Assembly: GCA_963783855.1 (NCBI GenBank)
Contig: CAWAPE010000008.1
Span: 1 to 64,000, forward strand
Length of the DNA stretch: 64,000 bases
DNA from: JAKAGZ01 sp963783855
Lineage (GTDB): Bacteria; Bacteroidota; Ignavibacteria; Ignavibacteriales; Ignavibacteriaceae
Direction: 5' to 3'
Position 1 is the first letter of the stretch. Each line of letters begins with the position of its first letter. The position numbers were made by a program, and so were the translations under genes. Under the pieces are notes generated by a model that was not told the DNA's origin, made no database searches, and was given only the letters and a program-made list of their open reading frames with translations. Of the stretch, positions 6,697 to 15,412 are shown piece by piece.

Positions 6697-7463
6697 TAAT
6701 TCAAACCTATTTTTTCAGACTTCCCAACATAAATCTCGTTGGAAAATCTAAGATCTATATATTCGCTATTTTCAACTATATCTTTTTGCGAGAGCATATC
6801 ATCCCAAAGTATATCGAGGTAAACCATTTTTTTGGCCGCTCCACCTCTTCCAAAAATTACGGGCAGTTTCACCCTTGAAAAAGTAAGTACTATATCTCCG
6901 CCTTTTCTTAAGTTAATTTCAGCCATATGATTAAACATGCTCTCGTTTGTTAATTTTGTCGCATCTATAATTTTAAATGCTTCTTTGATTTCTTCATTAT
7001 TTAATACTGTTAATATTCTTACTTTTAGTGTATCTGGTAAATTGCTGATTATTGGTAAATCTGAAAATTTTGATCCTGATAGTAGCGGTAGTATTTGATA
7101 TTTTTCCGTTATAAAGTATGGTTCTCCGTTATTAAGAATTACAGCCTTAATTTTTTTTTCCTTAATTTCAATTCTCACCCCCCCAAGTCCATCATATTCT
7201 ACATCAGCTTTTAAAACGTAAGGATGCCTTAAAATTCTATCTTTAATAACAGGAAGAGATAAATCTATATAGGCTGTTCTATCATCCAGTTTTGTCATTT
7301 TCAGATAATCAGTTTCATTAAGAAGATTATTTCCCGTTACTTCGATCATTTTTATTTCTCCTTTATTTATTTTCTTCTTCGAAAAAAAAGTTAAATAAAG
7401 CACACCCGACATCAACAAAATGAGAACCAGCAAGCCGAATATTTTACTTGTACCTTCACGCAT
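6696..7463 (-). CDS. ftsQ: Cell division protein FtsQ/DivIB
   Basis: The 255-residue single-pass membrane protein has a short cytoplasmic N terminus and one transmembrane helix at about residues 9-28 (IFGLLVLILLMSGVLYLTFF). Then comes a POTRA-type domain (IKMIEVTGNNLLNETDYLKM... VKAVILNNGEPYFI) and a beta-rich FtsQ domain ending in YIDLRFSNEIYVGK, the usual conserved terminus. Sequence identity in this family is low. The call rests on architecture and on its place between murC and ftsA. In the divisome it bridges FtsL and FtsB-type partners to the synthases. Confidence 0.88.
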   Translation of the reverse strand: MREGTSKIFGLLVLILLMSGVLYLTFFSKKKINKGEIKMIEVTGNNLLNETDYLKMTKLDDRTAYIDLSLPVIKDRILRHPYVLKADVEYDGLGGVRIEIKEKKIKAVILNNGEPYFITEKYQILPLLSGSKFSDLPIISNLPDTLKVRILTVLNNEEIKEAFKIIDATKLTNESMFNHMAEINLRKGGDIVLTFSRVKLPVIFGRGGAAKKMVYLDILWDDMLSQKDIVENSEYIDLRFSNEIYVGKSEKIGLN

Positions 7464-7467
7464 TTAA

Positions 7468-8841
7468 TCAATTTTTATTAAGTAATTGAACAAACCTATC
7501 GCCAAACTTCCAGATATCACCGGCACCCATAGTGATAATTATATCGCCGTCTTTTTTAATTCCATTTAATTTTGCAGGTACGTCATTTTTATCTTTTACA
7601 TAAATCACATTCTTATGCCCGAATTTTTTTGCAGTATTTGCAATTAATTCACCGCTAATCCCTTCAATTGCTTCTTCTCGTGCTGGATAGACATCCGTAC
7701 AAATAAATACATCCGAATTCAAAAATGATATTCCAAACTCCTGGTAAAAATCTCTTGTTCTTGAGTACAAATGCGGCTGAAATACAACAACTAATCTTCT
7801 GTTCCAACCTGCCCTGATTCCTGCAAGAACTACCGTAGTTTCTGTAGGATGATGCGCGTAATCATCTATTACAAGAATTTCCTTATCATATTTTACTTCA
7901 AATCTTCTGTAAACACCTGAGAAAGATTCAAGAGCCTTTTTGATAACTTTAAAATCAATTCCCAATTCGTGAGCTATTGTTACTGCAACTAATGCATTCT
8001 TAACATTATGAAGTCCGGGGATTTTCAGGTTAATTTCACCGAGATTTTTACCGAAATAATTAACAGAGAATTTGCTCACAAATTGATTATGAGAAATATC
8101 AATTGCTCTAACATCTGCCTGTGTAGTCAATCCGTATGTAATAATCTTTTTATTTATTTGTGGAATAATATCCAGTAATGCCGGCTCATCCATACAAAGA
8201 GCAACAAAACCATAAAACGGAACTTTATTTGCGAATTCTACAAAGGCTGCTTTTATGTCATCCAGATCTTTATATGTATCCAGGTGCTCAGTTTCCAGAG
8301 TAGTTATCGCAGCAATAGTTGGTGTTAGTTTCAAAAAGGTCCTGTCAAATTCATCTGCTTCAACTACAATAAATTCACCGTTGCCAAGTCTCGCGTTTGT
8401 TCCACCTAATCCACTGAGTTTTCCACCAACTATAATTGTAGGGTCAATATTTCCTTCGGTTAAAGTCAGTCCAACCATAGAAGTTGTAGTAGTTTTACCA
8501 TGCGTGCCGGCAATACCAATTCCATACTGCATTCTCATGCATTCTGCCAGCATTTCAGAGCGTTTAATAATTGGAATTTTCCGTTCTGCCGCGGCTTTAA
8601 CTTCAGGATTATCTGTTGTAACGGCTGAAGAATAAACGAGTACATCTACATCTTTTACGTTTTCAGGTGAATGTCCTTCATAGACTTTAATTCCTAAATC
8701 GGAGAGCCTGTTAGTAACATCACTTAATGTCTTATCAGAACCGGAAATTTCAAATCCCTGGTTAAGCAATATTTCTGCGATGCCGCTCATCCCGATACCG
8801 CCAATTCCAACAAAATGCACTTTTTTAATATTCTTGAACAT
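7468..8841 (-). CDS. murC: UDP-N-acetylmuramate--L-alanine ligase MurC
   Basis: This cytosolic ATP-dependent ligase adds L-Ala to UDP-MurNAc. The 457-residue protein shows the N-terminal Rossmann motif HFVGIGGIGMSGIAEIL and the P-loop GTHGKTTTTSM near residue 113. The Mur ligase central domain has EADEFDRTFLKL, and the C-terminal domain has DDYAHHPTE and FQPHLYSRT. Length matches the family. GIGGIGMSGIAE and YAHHPTE separate MurC from MurD, MurE and MurF. The gene overlaps the upstream PH-like gene by one base, and ftsQ starts 4 bases downstream. Confidence 0.96.
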   Translation of the reverse strand: MFKNIKKVHFVGIGGIGMSGIAEILLNQGFEISGSDKTLSDVTNRLSDLGIKVYEGHSPENVKDVDVLVYSSAVTTDNPEVKAAAERKIPIIKRSEMLAECMRMQYGIGIAGTHGKTTTTSMVGLTLTEGNIDPTIIVGGKLSGLGGTNARLGNGEFIVVEADEFDRTFLKLTPTIAAITTLETEHLDTYKDLDDIKAAFVEFANKVPFYGFVALCMDEPALLDIIPQINKKIITYGLTTQADVRAIDISHNQFVSKFSVNYFGKNLGEINLKIPGLHNVKNALVAVTIAHELGIDFKVIKKALESFSGVYRRFEVKYDKEILVIDDYAHHPTETTVVLAGIRAGWNRRLVVVFQPHLYSRTRDFYQEFGISFLNSDVFICTDVYPAREEAIEGISGELIANTAKKFGHKNVIYVKDKNDVPAKLNGIKKDGDIIITMGAGDIWKFGDRFVQLLNKN

Positions 8842-9320
8842 TACTTTTTTTCTAATCCTGATTTAATTTCCTGAAATTTTTTCAGCAGGTCGTTTCCGTT
8901 TTCATAATCATACGGCCTGATTACTAATGGCCTTCTCCTGTTTTTCAATTTTATTCTTACAATCTTAAACGCGCCTTTACCACGTTCGCTGTTTTCTCTC
9001 GATATTCTAATCCTGATAATTTTATCAAAAGTAAAAGCTCTTTCTCTGAACCGGTTAACAAACGATATGCTGTTCTCTTTAATAACCAGGTGTTTGTTTT
9101 TATAGATATTGTAAACAAGACTTATCAAAGAGATAACCACAATCAATCCAAAGAAGTAAATAATAGGATCTTTAGTTATTACTTTGAATGAGTTCTCAAC
9201 AAATTCACCACGAATTATCGCATAAAGGATAAATGCTACGAAGTATATAATTGTCGACTGGTAATAGAACGACATTTTATACTTAAAATTTTGAGCGCTA
9301 TTTTTATTTTCATTATTCAT
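8841..9320 (-). CDS. PH-like two-helix membrane protein inside dcw operon
   Basis: This 159-residue protein is not part of the standard dcw set. It has two transmembrane helices (about residues 22-40, STIIYFVAFILYAIIRG, and 52-72, IIYFFGLIVVISLISLVYNIY). They are followed by a basic, beta-rich cytoplasmic domain (KHLVIKENSISFVNRFRERAFTFDKIIRIRIS...VIRPYDYENGNDLLKKF) that resembles bacterial PH (YdbT/YcxB-like) domains. It starts inside the end of murG (4-base overlap) and its stop overlaps the murC start, so it is tightly coupled to both. A membrane-associated accessory role in envelope synthesis is inferred from context only. I recognise no named family. Confidence 0.7.
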   Translation of the reverse strand: MNNENKNSAQNFKYKMSFYYQSTIIYFVAFILYAIIRGEFVENSFKVITKDPIIYFFGLIVVISLISLVYNIYKNKHLVIKENSISFVNRFRERAFTFDKIIRIRISRENSERGKGAFKIVRIKLKNRRRPLVIRPYDYENGNDLLKKFQEIKSGLEKK

Positions 9321-10420
9321 ATCACTTCCGCAAATTTTATTGCATTTTCAGCTATTATCCTGGCCGCATCCGGTCTTGCAAGTTTTAGCGCATTTTCTTT
9401 AAGACCTGAGAGTTTCTTTTCATCATTTAATAATGAAGTAACTTCATTAAATATTTTATTCCCAACTTCTTTGTCATCCAATAACACAGCTGCATTTTTA
9501 TCAGCAAGCGATTTTGCATTAAAATACTGGTGATTCTCTGCAACATTGGGTGAGGGAACCAATATGCAGGGAATCCCCAGTTTAAGAAATTCTGCTATTG
9601 TTATTCCTCCAGCTCGGGCAAGCAGAAGGTCGCAAGCAGAATAAAGGACATTCATTTTTTCAAAAAACGAGAATACTTTTATATTTTCCGATTCAAATTT
9701 TTTATTCTCTTCAAATCCATTTTTGCCTGTCTGCCAGATTACCTGGATATCATTTTCTTCAAACTGTTTAACCGCCTTTGCAACAGCTCTATTTATTGAT
9801 GCTGCACCCAGACTTCCCCCAAGCACGAGCAGTGTTCTTTTATGCGGTGACAGACCAAAATTTTTCAAAGCTTCTTCTTTTGAAACAGGGCTCAAACTTT
9901 CCCTGACAGGATTTCCTGTAACAAATAGCTTTTCTTTATTCCTGAAATATTTTTTTGAATCCTCAAAACTTATATGAATTTCATCCGCATAGTTTTCGAG
10001 TAATCTTGTTGTTACTCCGGGATAACTATTTTGTTCAAGCAGCAATATTTTAGCGCCCATTACATTCGCTCCAAATATTGCCGGACCGGATACATATCCT
10101 CCGGAACCAATAGCAACTTTAGGTTTGAATTTCATATTTATAAATATTGACTGCATAATTGATACAATTAATTTTACCGGGAATAATAAATTTTCAGCAT
10201 TAAATTTTCTCGCGAAACCCTTAATCCAGATTGAACTAAACTTATATCCGAGCTCAGGAACAACTCGTCCTTCAATTTTTGATTTAGTACCGACAAACAT
10301 AATTTCAGCTTCAGGAACGAGTGAACGAATTTTCTCTGCAACAGCAACTGCAGGGAATAAATGGCCTCCTGTTCCTCCACCGGCAAATAAAAACCTGTAT
10401 TTAGTTCTTGCTTCACGCAT
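9317..10420 (-). CDS. murG: UDP-GlcNAc transferase MurG
   Basis: This peripheral membrane glycosyltransferase adds GlcNAc to lipid I to make lipid II. The 367-residue GT28 protein has the N-terminal glycine-rich loop GGGTGGHLFPAVAVAEKI at residues 14-31 and the second loop LGGSLGAASINRAV near residue 195. The donor-site stretch is ARAGGITIAEFLKLGIPCILVPSPNVAENHQ, with the conserved Glu and Gln. Length is typical. The gene follows ftsW by 11 bases and overlaps the next small membrane-protein gene by 4 bases. Confidence 0.96.
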   Translation of the reverse strand: MREARTKYRFLFAGGGTGGHLFPAVAVAEKIRSLVPEAEIMFVGTKSKIEGRVVPELGYKFSSIWIKGFARKFNAENLLFPVKLIVSIMQSIFINMKFKPKVAIGSGGYVSGPAIFGANVMGAKILLLEQNSYPGVTTRLLENYADEIHISFEDSKKYFRNKEKLFVTGNPVRESLSPVSKEEALKNFGLSPHKRTLLVLGGSLGAASINRAVAKAVKQFEENDIQVIWQTGKNGFEENKKFESENIKVFSFFEKMNVLYSACDLLLARAGGITIAEFLKLGIPCILVPSPNVAENHQYFNAKSLADKNAAVLLDDKEVGNKIFNEVTSLLNDEKKLSGLKENALKLARPDAARIIAENAIKFAEVI

Positions 10421-10431
10421 TACCTCGTATC

Positions 10432-11571
10432 CTACTGGTTAATTTCTTCTGTTGTTAATCCTGCAGCTGAGCTGTTTATTTCATCATTTTTTCTTGCATT
10501 CGTATAAGCGATGTTCACTAATATTCCGACGGAGATACATAAAAAGATCATTGAAGTACCGCCATAACTAATAAACGGCAGTGGTAATCCGGTTGTTGGC
10601 ACAAGACCCGTTGCAACTGCTGCATTAATAAAGGCATAAAGCAGAATCGAGAATGTAATTCCAAAAGCCAGCATTTGTCCAAAAACATCCTTTGTTTTTT
10701 TTGCAATCAGAATACCAGCAACAAACAATACCAGGTAGCTCATAAGAACAATTACTGATCCTATAAATCCTAGTTCCTCTCCAACAATCGCAAATATGAA
10801 ATCACCATATGATTCGGGGAGAAATAAATTACTCTGCATGCTATGCCCTACGCCAACACCAAAAATTCCACCGCTACCCAACCCGAGTAATGCCTGTTTA
10901 ACCTGTATGTTCGCAGTTCCACCATTGTTAATAGCATCAATAAAAGTTAAAATTCTTTCGCGGGAATGTGTAAATAACATTGTAACCGCACCCACGGTTA
11001 TTAGGCAAATAAATGCTGTCCCGAGTAAGTGAGTTAACTTTGCGCCGCCTATATAAAGCATAACAAATGAAATAAATACCAGTAAAACACCATTACTAAC
11101 ATTTGGCTGAATTAATATTAATCCGGAAACAAGAAGTACCCAGATCATCAGGTATAAAAATCCTTCTTTATAATTCTTTATGAGTTCACCTTTGTCTTCA
11201 ATTAATGCGGCGAGGTGAACTATTAATACAAGTTTCGCAATATCGGCCGGTTGAAATGATAAAAATCCAAGATTTATCCATCTACCTGCACCCTTAATAT
11301 TTGGTGCAATAAATAAAGTTAGAATCAACAGACCGCTTACCAGCAATATTGCGGGTTTACTGAATTCCTTGTAAAGCTCATATGGTACTGCACAGAAAAT
11401 TATCATCACAAGGATTCCGAACATTACTTTGAATAAATGTGAATTGAACAGGTGAAACAAACTGTCAAAACGAATTGCACTATACGTACTGCTGGCACTC
11501 ATAACTATAATAAGCCCAAGCAACATCAGTGCAAACGAATCGAGAAATATTGTTAAACCAAGTTTTTTCAT
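10432..11571 (-). CDS. ftsW: SEDS glycosyltransferase FtsW
   Basis: The 379-residue SEDS protein has about ten transmembrane helices. Diagnostic stretches are IKGAGRWINLGFLSFQPADIAKL (loop and Asp-containing helix), the PNVSNGVLL region, and GLPLPFISYGGTSMIFLCISVGILVNI near the C terminus. It polymerises lipid II into septal glycan together with FtsI. Position between murD and murG in the operon favours FtsW over the paralogue RodA. The start codon abuts the murD stop with no gap. The cytoplasmic C-terminal tail is short (about 20 residues). Confidence 0.95.
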   Translation of the reverse strand: MKKLGLTIFLDSFALMLLGLIIVMSASSTYSAIRFDSLFHLFNSHLFKVMFGILVMIIFCAVPYELYKEFSKPAILLVSGLLILTLFIAPNIKGAGRWINLGFLSFQPADIAKLVLIVHLAALIEDKGELIKNYKEGFLYLMIWVLLVSGLILIQPNVSNGVLLVFISFVMLYIGGAKLTHLLGTAFICLITVGAVTMLFTHSRERILTFIDAINNGGTANIQVKQALLGLGSGGIFGVGVGHSMQSNLFLPESYGDFIFAIVGEELGFIGSVIVLMSYLVLFVAGILIAKKTKDVFGQMLAFGITFSILLYAFINAAVATGLVPTTGLPLPFISYGGTSMIFLCISVGILVNIAYTNARKNDEINSSAAGLTTEEINQ

Positions 11572-12918
11572 TTATAAACTTTTAACGAAATTCTTAAATA
11601 CTGAACCCCTGTGCTCATAATTATCGAACATATCAAAACTGGCGCACGCCGGGGAAAGTAGTACCACTTCCCCATTTCGGGCTTCTTTGTTTGCTTCGGT
11701 AACCGCACTTTCAAGAGACGAAACAACTTCAACTTTGACATCTTTATGGAAAAAGTTAAAGACTTTAGTTGCTGATGAACCAATTGCATATATTTTTTTT
11801 ACTCTCTCCAGCACCAGTTTTTTAATTTGATTATAATCGTTCCCTTTGTCCTGCCCGCCAAGTATCAGAAAGATCGGATCATCAAAACTTTGTAGCGCGT
11901 ACCAGACCGAATCAACATTGGTTGCTTTCGAATCATTTATGTATCTGACTCCATTCAGTTCTCTGACAAACTCAAGACGATGCTCTACTGCTTTAAATGA
12001 TTTCAGACCTTCAATAATTTTTTCATTATCAAAACCGAATACCTTCAATGAACTAACTGCAGCCATTGCATTTGATACATTATGATCACCAAGCAGGTTA
12101 ATGTCTGCAACATCGCATTCAAATTCCGTTTGTCCATCTTTATTAAAGATTACTTTTTCACTTAATCTGAAGCATCCGTTTTCCTGCTTCTCGGTTAAGG
12201 AGAAAAACAAATCACGGCTTTTATGTGATGAGATAAATTTGCTGATTGTTTTATCATCATGGTTAATAATCAAATAATCTTTTTCATCCTGATTTTTGAA
12301 AATCCTGAATTTTGAATCAATATAATTTTCAAATTTATTTTCATACCGGTTTAGATGATCCGGAGTAATATTTAATATGGCCGCAACTTTCGGTTTGAAA
12401 TTTTCAATCATATCCAGTTGAAAACTCGATATTTCAAGCACAACGAAATCTTCTTTAGTTGTATCAAGAGCAATCTCAGAAAATGCATTACCGATATTCC
12501 CGACTACAAACGTTTTTGCGCCGCAGGTTTTCAATAAATGGCCTGTTAAACTTGTTGTTGTAGTTTTGCCGTTAGTACCGGTAATTGCAATGATGTTCCC
12601 TTTGCAAAATGATGCTGCAAGTTCAACTTCGCCAATCACTTTTATATTTTTTTCTTTAGCGGTCATAATTACTTTTGAGTCAGATGGGACACCCGGGCTT
12701 ACAACCATTAGATCGCAATCGTAAACTTTTTCCGAATGCATCCCTGTCTCAAATTCTACTCCAAGTTTTTTTAATGTTTTTAGCTGTTTCTCCAGTTTTT
12801 TTTCATCACCGGAATCACTTACAAACGGGATTCCACCAAGTTTCTTTACCATTTTTGCAGCGCCAATTCCGCTCCTGACAGCGCCGATTATCGATATATT
12901 TTTTCCTGTAATTTCCAT
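11572..12918 (-). CDS. murD: UDP-MurNAc-L-Ala--D-Glu ligase MurD
   Basis: This cytosolic ligase adds D-glutamate to UDP-MurNAc-L-Ala. The 448-residue protein has an N-terminal Rossmann-like domain (ISIIGAVRSGIGAAKMVKKLG), the P-loop ITGTNGKTTTTSL near residue 115, and LEISSFQLD and ILNITPDHLNRY in the central domain. The C-terminal domain has YINDSKATNVDS, GGQDKGNDY and LSPACASFDMFDNYEHRG, all hallmarks of MurD. Length is typical. It overlaps mraY by one base and is directly followed by ftsW. Confidence 0.96.
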   Translation of the reverse strand: MEITGKNISIIGAVRSGIGAAKMVKKLGGIPFVSDSGDEKKLEKQLKTLKKLGVEFETGMHSEKVYDCDLMVVSPGVPSDSKVIMTAKEKNIKVIGEVELAASFCKGNIIAITGTNGKTTTTSLTGHLLKTCGAKTFVVGNIGNAFSEIALDTTKEDFVVLEISSFQLDMIENFKPKVAAILNITPDHLNRYENKFENYIDSKFRIFKNQDEKDYLIINHDDKTISKFISSHKSRDLFFSLTEKQENGCFRLSEKVIFNKDGQTEFECDVADINLLGDHNVSNAMAAVSSLKVFGFDNEKIIEGLKSFKAVEHRLEFVRELNGVRYINDSKATNVDSVWYALQSFDDPIFLILGGQDKGNDYNQIKKLVLERVKKIYAIGSSATKVFNFFHKDVKVEVVSSLESAVTEANKEARNGEVVLLSPACASFDMFDNYEHRGSVFKNFVKSL

Positions 12919-14027
12919 TAACGAATCTTAAACGAAGCAAGAGTAATTATTGCCATTATGATTGCGATTATATAAAACCTGGTTACAATTTTTGGCTCCG
13001 GCCAGCCGAGCATTTCAAAATGATGATGAACGGGAGCCATCTTAAAAATTCTTCTTCCTTCACCATATTTCTTTTTTGTGTATTTGAAATAAACTCTTTG
13101 CCCTATTACAGAAAGAGTTTCCATAAAAAATATTCCGCCAAGTATGGGGATGAACAATTCTTTTTTAATCAGTACTGCTAAAATTCCGAACGCACCGCCT
13201 AATGCAAGTGAGCCCGTATCTCCCATAAAAACTTGCGCCGGATACGAATTGAACCATAAAAATCCAAGCGATGCACCTATAACAGCAGAAATAAAAACTG
13301 TAAGTTCGCCTGCACCTGGTAGAAAAATTATATTCAGATATTTTGAATAAATTGCATTACCGCTTACGTAAGCAATCACTGCCAGTGTTAGCATTACAAT
13401 TGTTGTCACACCGATTGCAAGCCCATCCAGACCATCTGTAAGATTTACAGCGTTTGAAGTGGCAGTTACGATAAACACCACCGCAGGGATATAAAAAATT
13501 GAAAGATCAAGATTTACATCCTTTAAGAACGGCGCCGTTGTTAAAGTGCTGAAGCCTGCAAATACAGGTGAAAAATAAATTACAGATCCAACAGCCAATC
13601 CTACTAATACCTGTCCCATTAATTTGTAACGAGCGATAAGTCCGTTTGGCAACTTTTTAATTACTTTTAAATAATCATCAAGAAATCCAACCAGGCTAAG
13701 ACAAACAGTTCCGGCTAAAATCAGGATAACGTAAATGCTTTTAATATCACTCCACAACAGAACCGGGATAATTATAGAGATAATTAATATTATCCCTCCC
13801 ATAGTTGGAGTACCTGCTTTTGACCAATGAGATTTTGGTCCATCAGCTTTTTTAGCTTCGCCAATTTGTTTTGCCTGAAGAATTTTTATAATCTTTGGGC
13901 CAAGGTAAAATGCAAGGAATAATGCCGTGATAGCAGCCAGGGCAGACCTGAAGGTAAGGAACCGGAAAATCTTAAATCCCGGAGGGCTGAATATCTTATT
14001 AATATAGTCGAATAAATAGTAAAGCAT
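12918..14027 (-). CDS. mraY: Phospho-MurNAc-pentapeptide transferase MraY
   Basis: This integral membrane enzyme transfers phospho-MurNAc-pentapeptide to undecaprenyl phosphate, forming lipid I. The 369-residue protein has ten or so transmembrane helices. The motifs are GTPTMGGIILI, the Asp pair GFLDDYLKVIKK, NAVNLTDGLDGLAIG, FMGDTGSLALGGAFG and the C-terminal MAPVHHHFEMLGWPEPKIV with the HHH metal/uridine site. The last motif separates MraY from WecA-type enzymes such as that at 25104. It overlaps its neighbours murF and murD by one base each. Confidence 0.97.
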   Translation of the reverse strand: MLYYLFDYINKIFSPPGFKIFRFLTFRSALAAITALFLAFYLGPKIIKILQAKQIGEAKKADGPKSHWSKAGTPTMGGIILIISIIIPVLLWSDIKSIYVILILAGTVCLSLVGFLDDYLKVIKKLPNGLIARYKLMGQVLVGLAVGSVIYFSPVFAGFSTLTTAPFLKDVNLDLSIFYIPAVVFIVTATSNAVNLTDGLDGLAIGVTTIVMLTLAVIAYVSGNAIYSKYLNIIFLPGAGELTVFISAVIGASLGFLWFNSYPAQVFMGDTGSLALGGAFGILAVLIKKELFIPILGGIFFMETLSVIGQRVYFKYTKKKYGEGRRIFKMAPVHHHFEMLGWPEPKIVTRFYIIAIIMAIITLASFKIR

Positions 14028-15412
14028 TAACCGCTAATTTTACCTTCAATTATTTTTACAAAATCTTCCATTCTCATTCCCCGTGAACCTTTTACCAGCA
14101 TAACTGATTTTGAAAATTCACGGTTAATAATTTCTTTTTTTAATTCTTCCCGGGTTCTAAAATGTTTTACACGAATTTTTGTTTTTCTTAATTCTGAATT
14201 AAGGTTTTTCATCAATGATCCGATTAACAAAACTTCATCAATTTTATTTTTTTTAATTACCTTTGCTAAAGCTTTGTGTAGTTTTGGAGCATCATCTCCC
14301 AGTTCAAACATATCACCAAGAATTGCAATCTTATTTCTTCCATTTCCAATTTTGTTTAAAAGCTCAAGAGCATACTTAGTAGATTCAGGATTTGCGTTAT
14401 ACGTATCGTCAATTATCGTAAAAGATTTTTTATAATTTTTTACATTTAATCTTTTATCTGCGTTTTTATATTTCTTTAAGCCTTTAAGTATCTGTGTTTT
14501 ATTTAACCCCAATCTGAATGCGACAGCGGAGGATGCCAATAAATTTTGGCCTGTTTGTTCACCGTAGAAGAAAGCACCTTTAATTTTTATATTCTTATAA
14601 TTGATCTCTATATTCTCTTTCCCTGTTTTATCAATGCCATTAAGTTTGCCTGTTACATCAGCTTTACCGGAAAAAGAATAGGTGAATCTCTTGTTATATT
14701 TCTTATTGGAATTACTTAATAAACTGTCGTCTTTATTAATAAAGAGTGTTCCATTGGCTTCTTTTGCTGCATCAAACAAGGCGATTTTTTCTTTCAGCAC
14801 ACCTCTTTTATTTTTAAGGAACTCAAGATGAGAATGACCAATATTTGTAATCAAAGCATAATCCGGTTCGGCAATTTTGGCTGTATAATCTATTTCGCCA
14901 AAATGATTTGTCCCTAATTCAAGTACAAGAACATCATGTTTGTTGTTAGTACTTAAAATTGTAAGCGGCACGCCGATATGATTATTATTATTCAAAATAG
15001 TTTTATTGATTTTATACTTACTGCTCAATATTGCCGAAATCATTTCTTTAGTGGAAGTTTTTCCTGCGCTGCCAGTTATTCCAATAACCTTAGTATCAAG
15101 TTTTCTTCTCCATGTTCTTGCTACATCACCGTAGCCAATTGTTGTATCAGGAACCGTAATGACAGGTAATTCCAGAGTATTAAATTTTCTATATTTTTTT
15201 TCGTTTATCATTACAGCAGAAGCACCTTTCTTAATTACTTCTCTAATAAAATTGTGACCGTCAAATTTTTCTCCCTTTATTGCTACAAAAAGGGAATTTT
15301 TTTTAATATTTCTCGAGTTTATAGAAACCGAACTTACTGATCTGAATTCATCCGGATTGTAAATTCTGGCTCCCGGTATTTCAAAGATATCTTCCAGTGT
15401 TAGTCTTATCAT
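14027..15412 (-). CDS. murF: UDP-MurNAc-tripeptide--D-Ala-D-Ala ligase MurF
   Basis: This cytosolic ligase adds the D-Ala-D-Ala dipeptide and so completes the pentapeptide precursor. The 461-residue protein shows SINSRNIKKNSLFVAIKGEKFDGHNFI in the N-terminal domain, the P-loop GITGSAGKTSTKEM near residue 112, and NNNNHIGVPLTIL and ELGTNHFGEI in the ATPase domain. The C-terminal domain has DDTYNANPES, ILGDMFELG and VKGSRGMRMEDFV. The combination identifies MurF clearly. It overlaps the murE end by 4 bases and the mraY start by one base. Confidence 0.96.
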   Translation of the reverse strand: MIRLTLEDIFEIPGARIYNPDEFRSVSSVSINSRNIKKNSLFVAIKGEKFDGHNFIREVIKKGASAVMINEKKYRKFNTLELPVITVPDTTIGYGDVARTWRRKLDTKVIGITGSAGKTSTKEMISAILSSKYKINKTILNNNNHIGVPLTILSTNNKHDVLVLELGTNHFGEIDYTAKIAEPDYALITNIGHSHLEFLKNKRGVLKEKIALFDAAKEANGTLFINKDDSLLSNSNKKYNKRFTYSFSGKADVTGKLNGIDKTGKENIEINYKNIKIKGAFFYGEQTGQNLLASSAVAFRLGLNKTQILKGLKKYKNADKRLNVKNYKKSFTIIDDTYNANPESTKYALELLNKIGNGRNKIAILGDMFELGDDAPKLHKALAKVIKKNKIDEVLLIGSLMKNLNSELRKTKIRVKHFRTREELKKEIINREFSKSVMLVKGSRGMRMEDFVKIIEGKISG

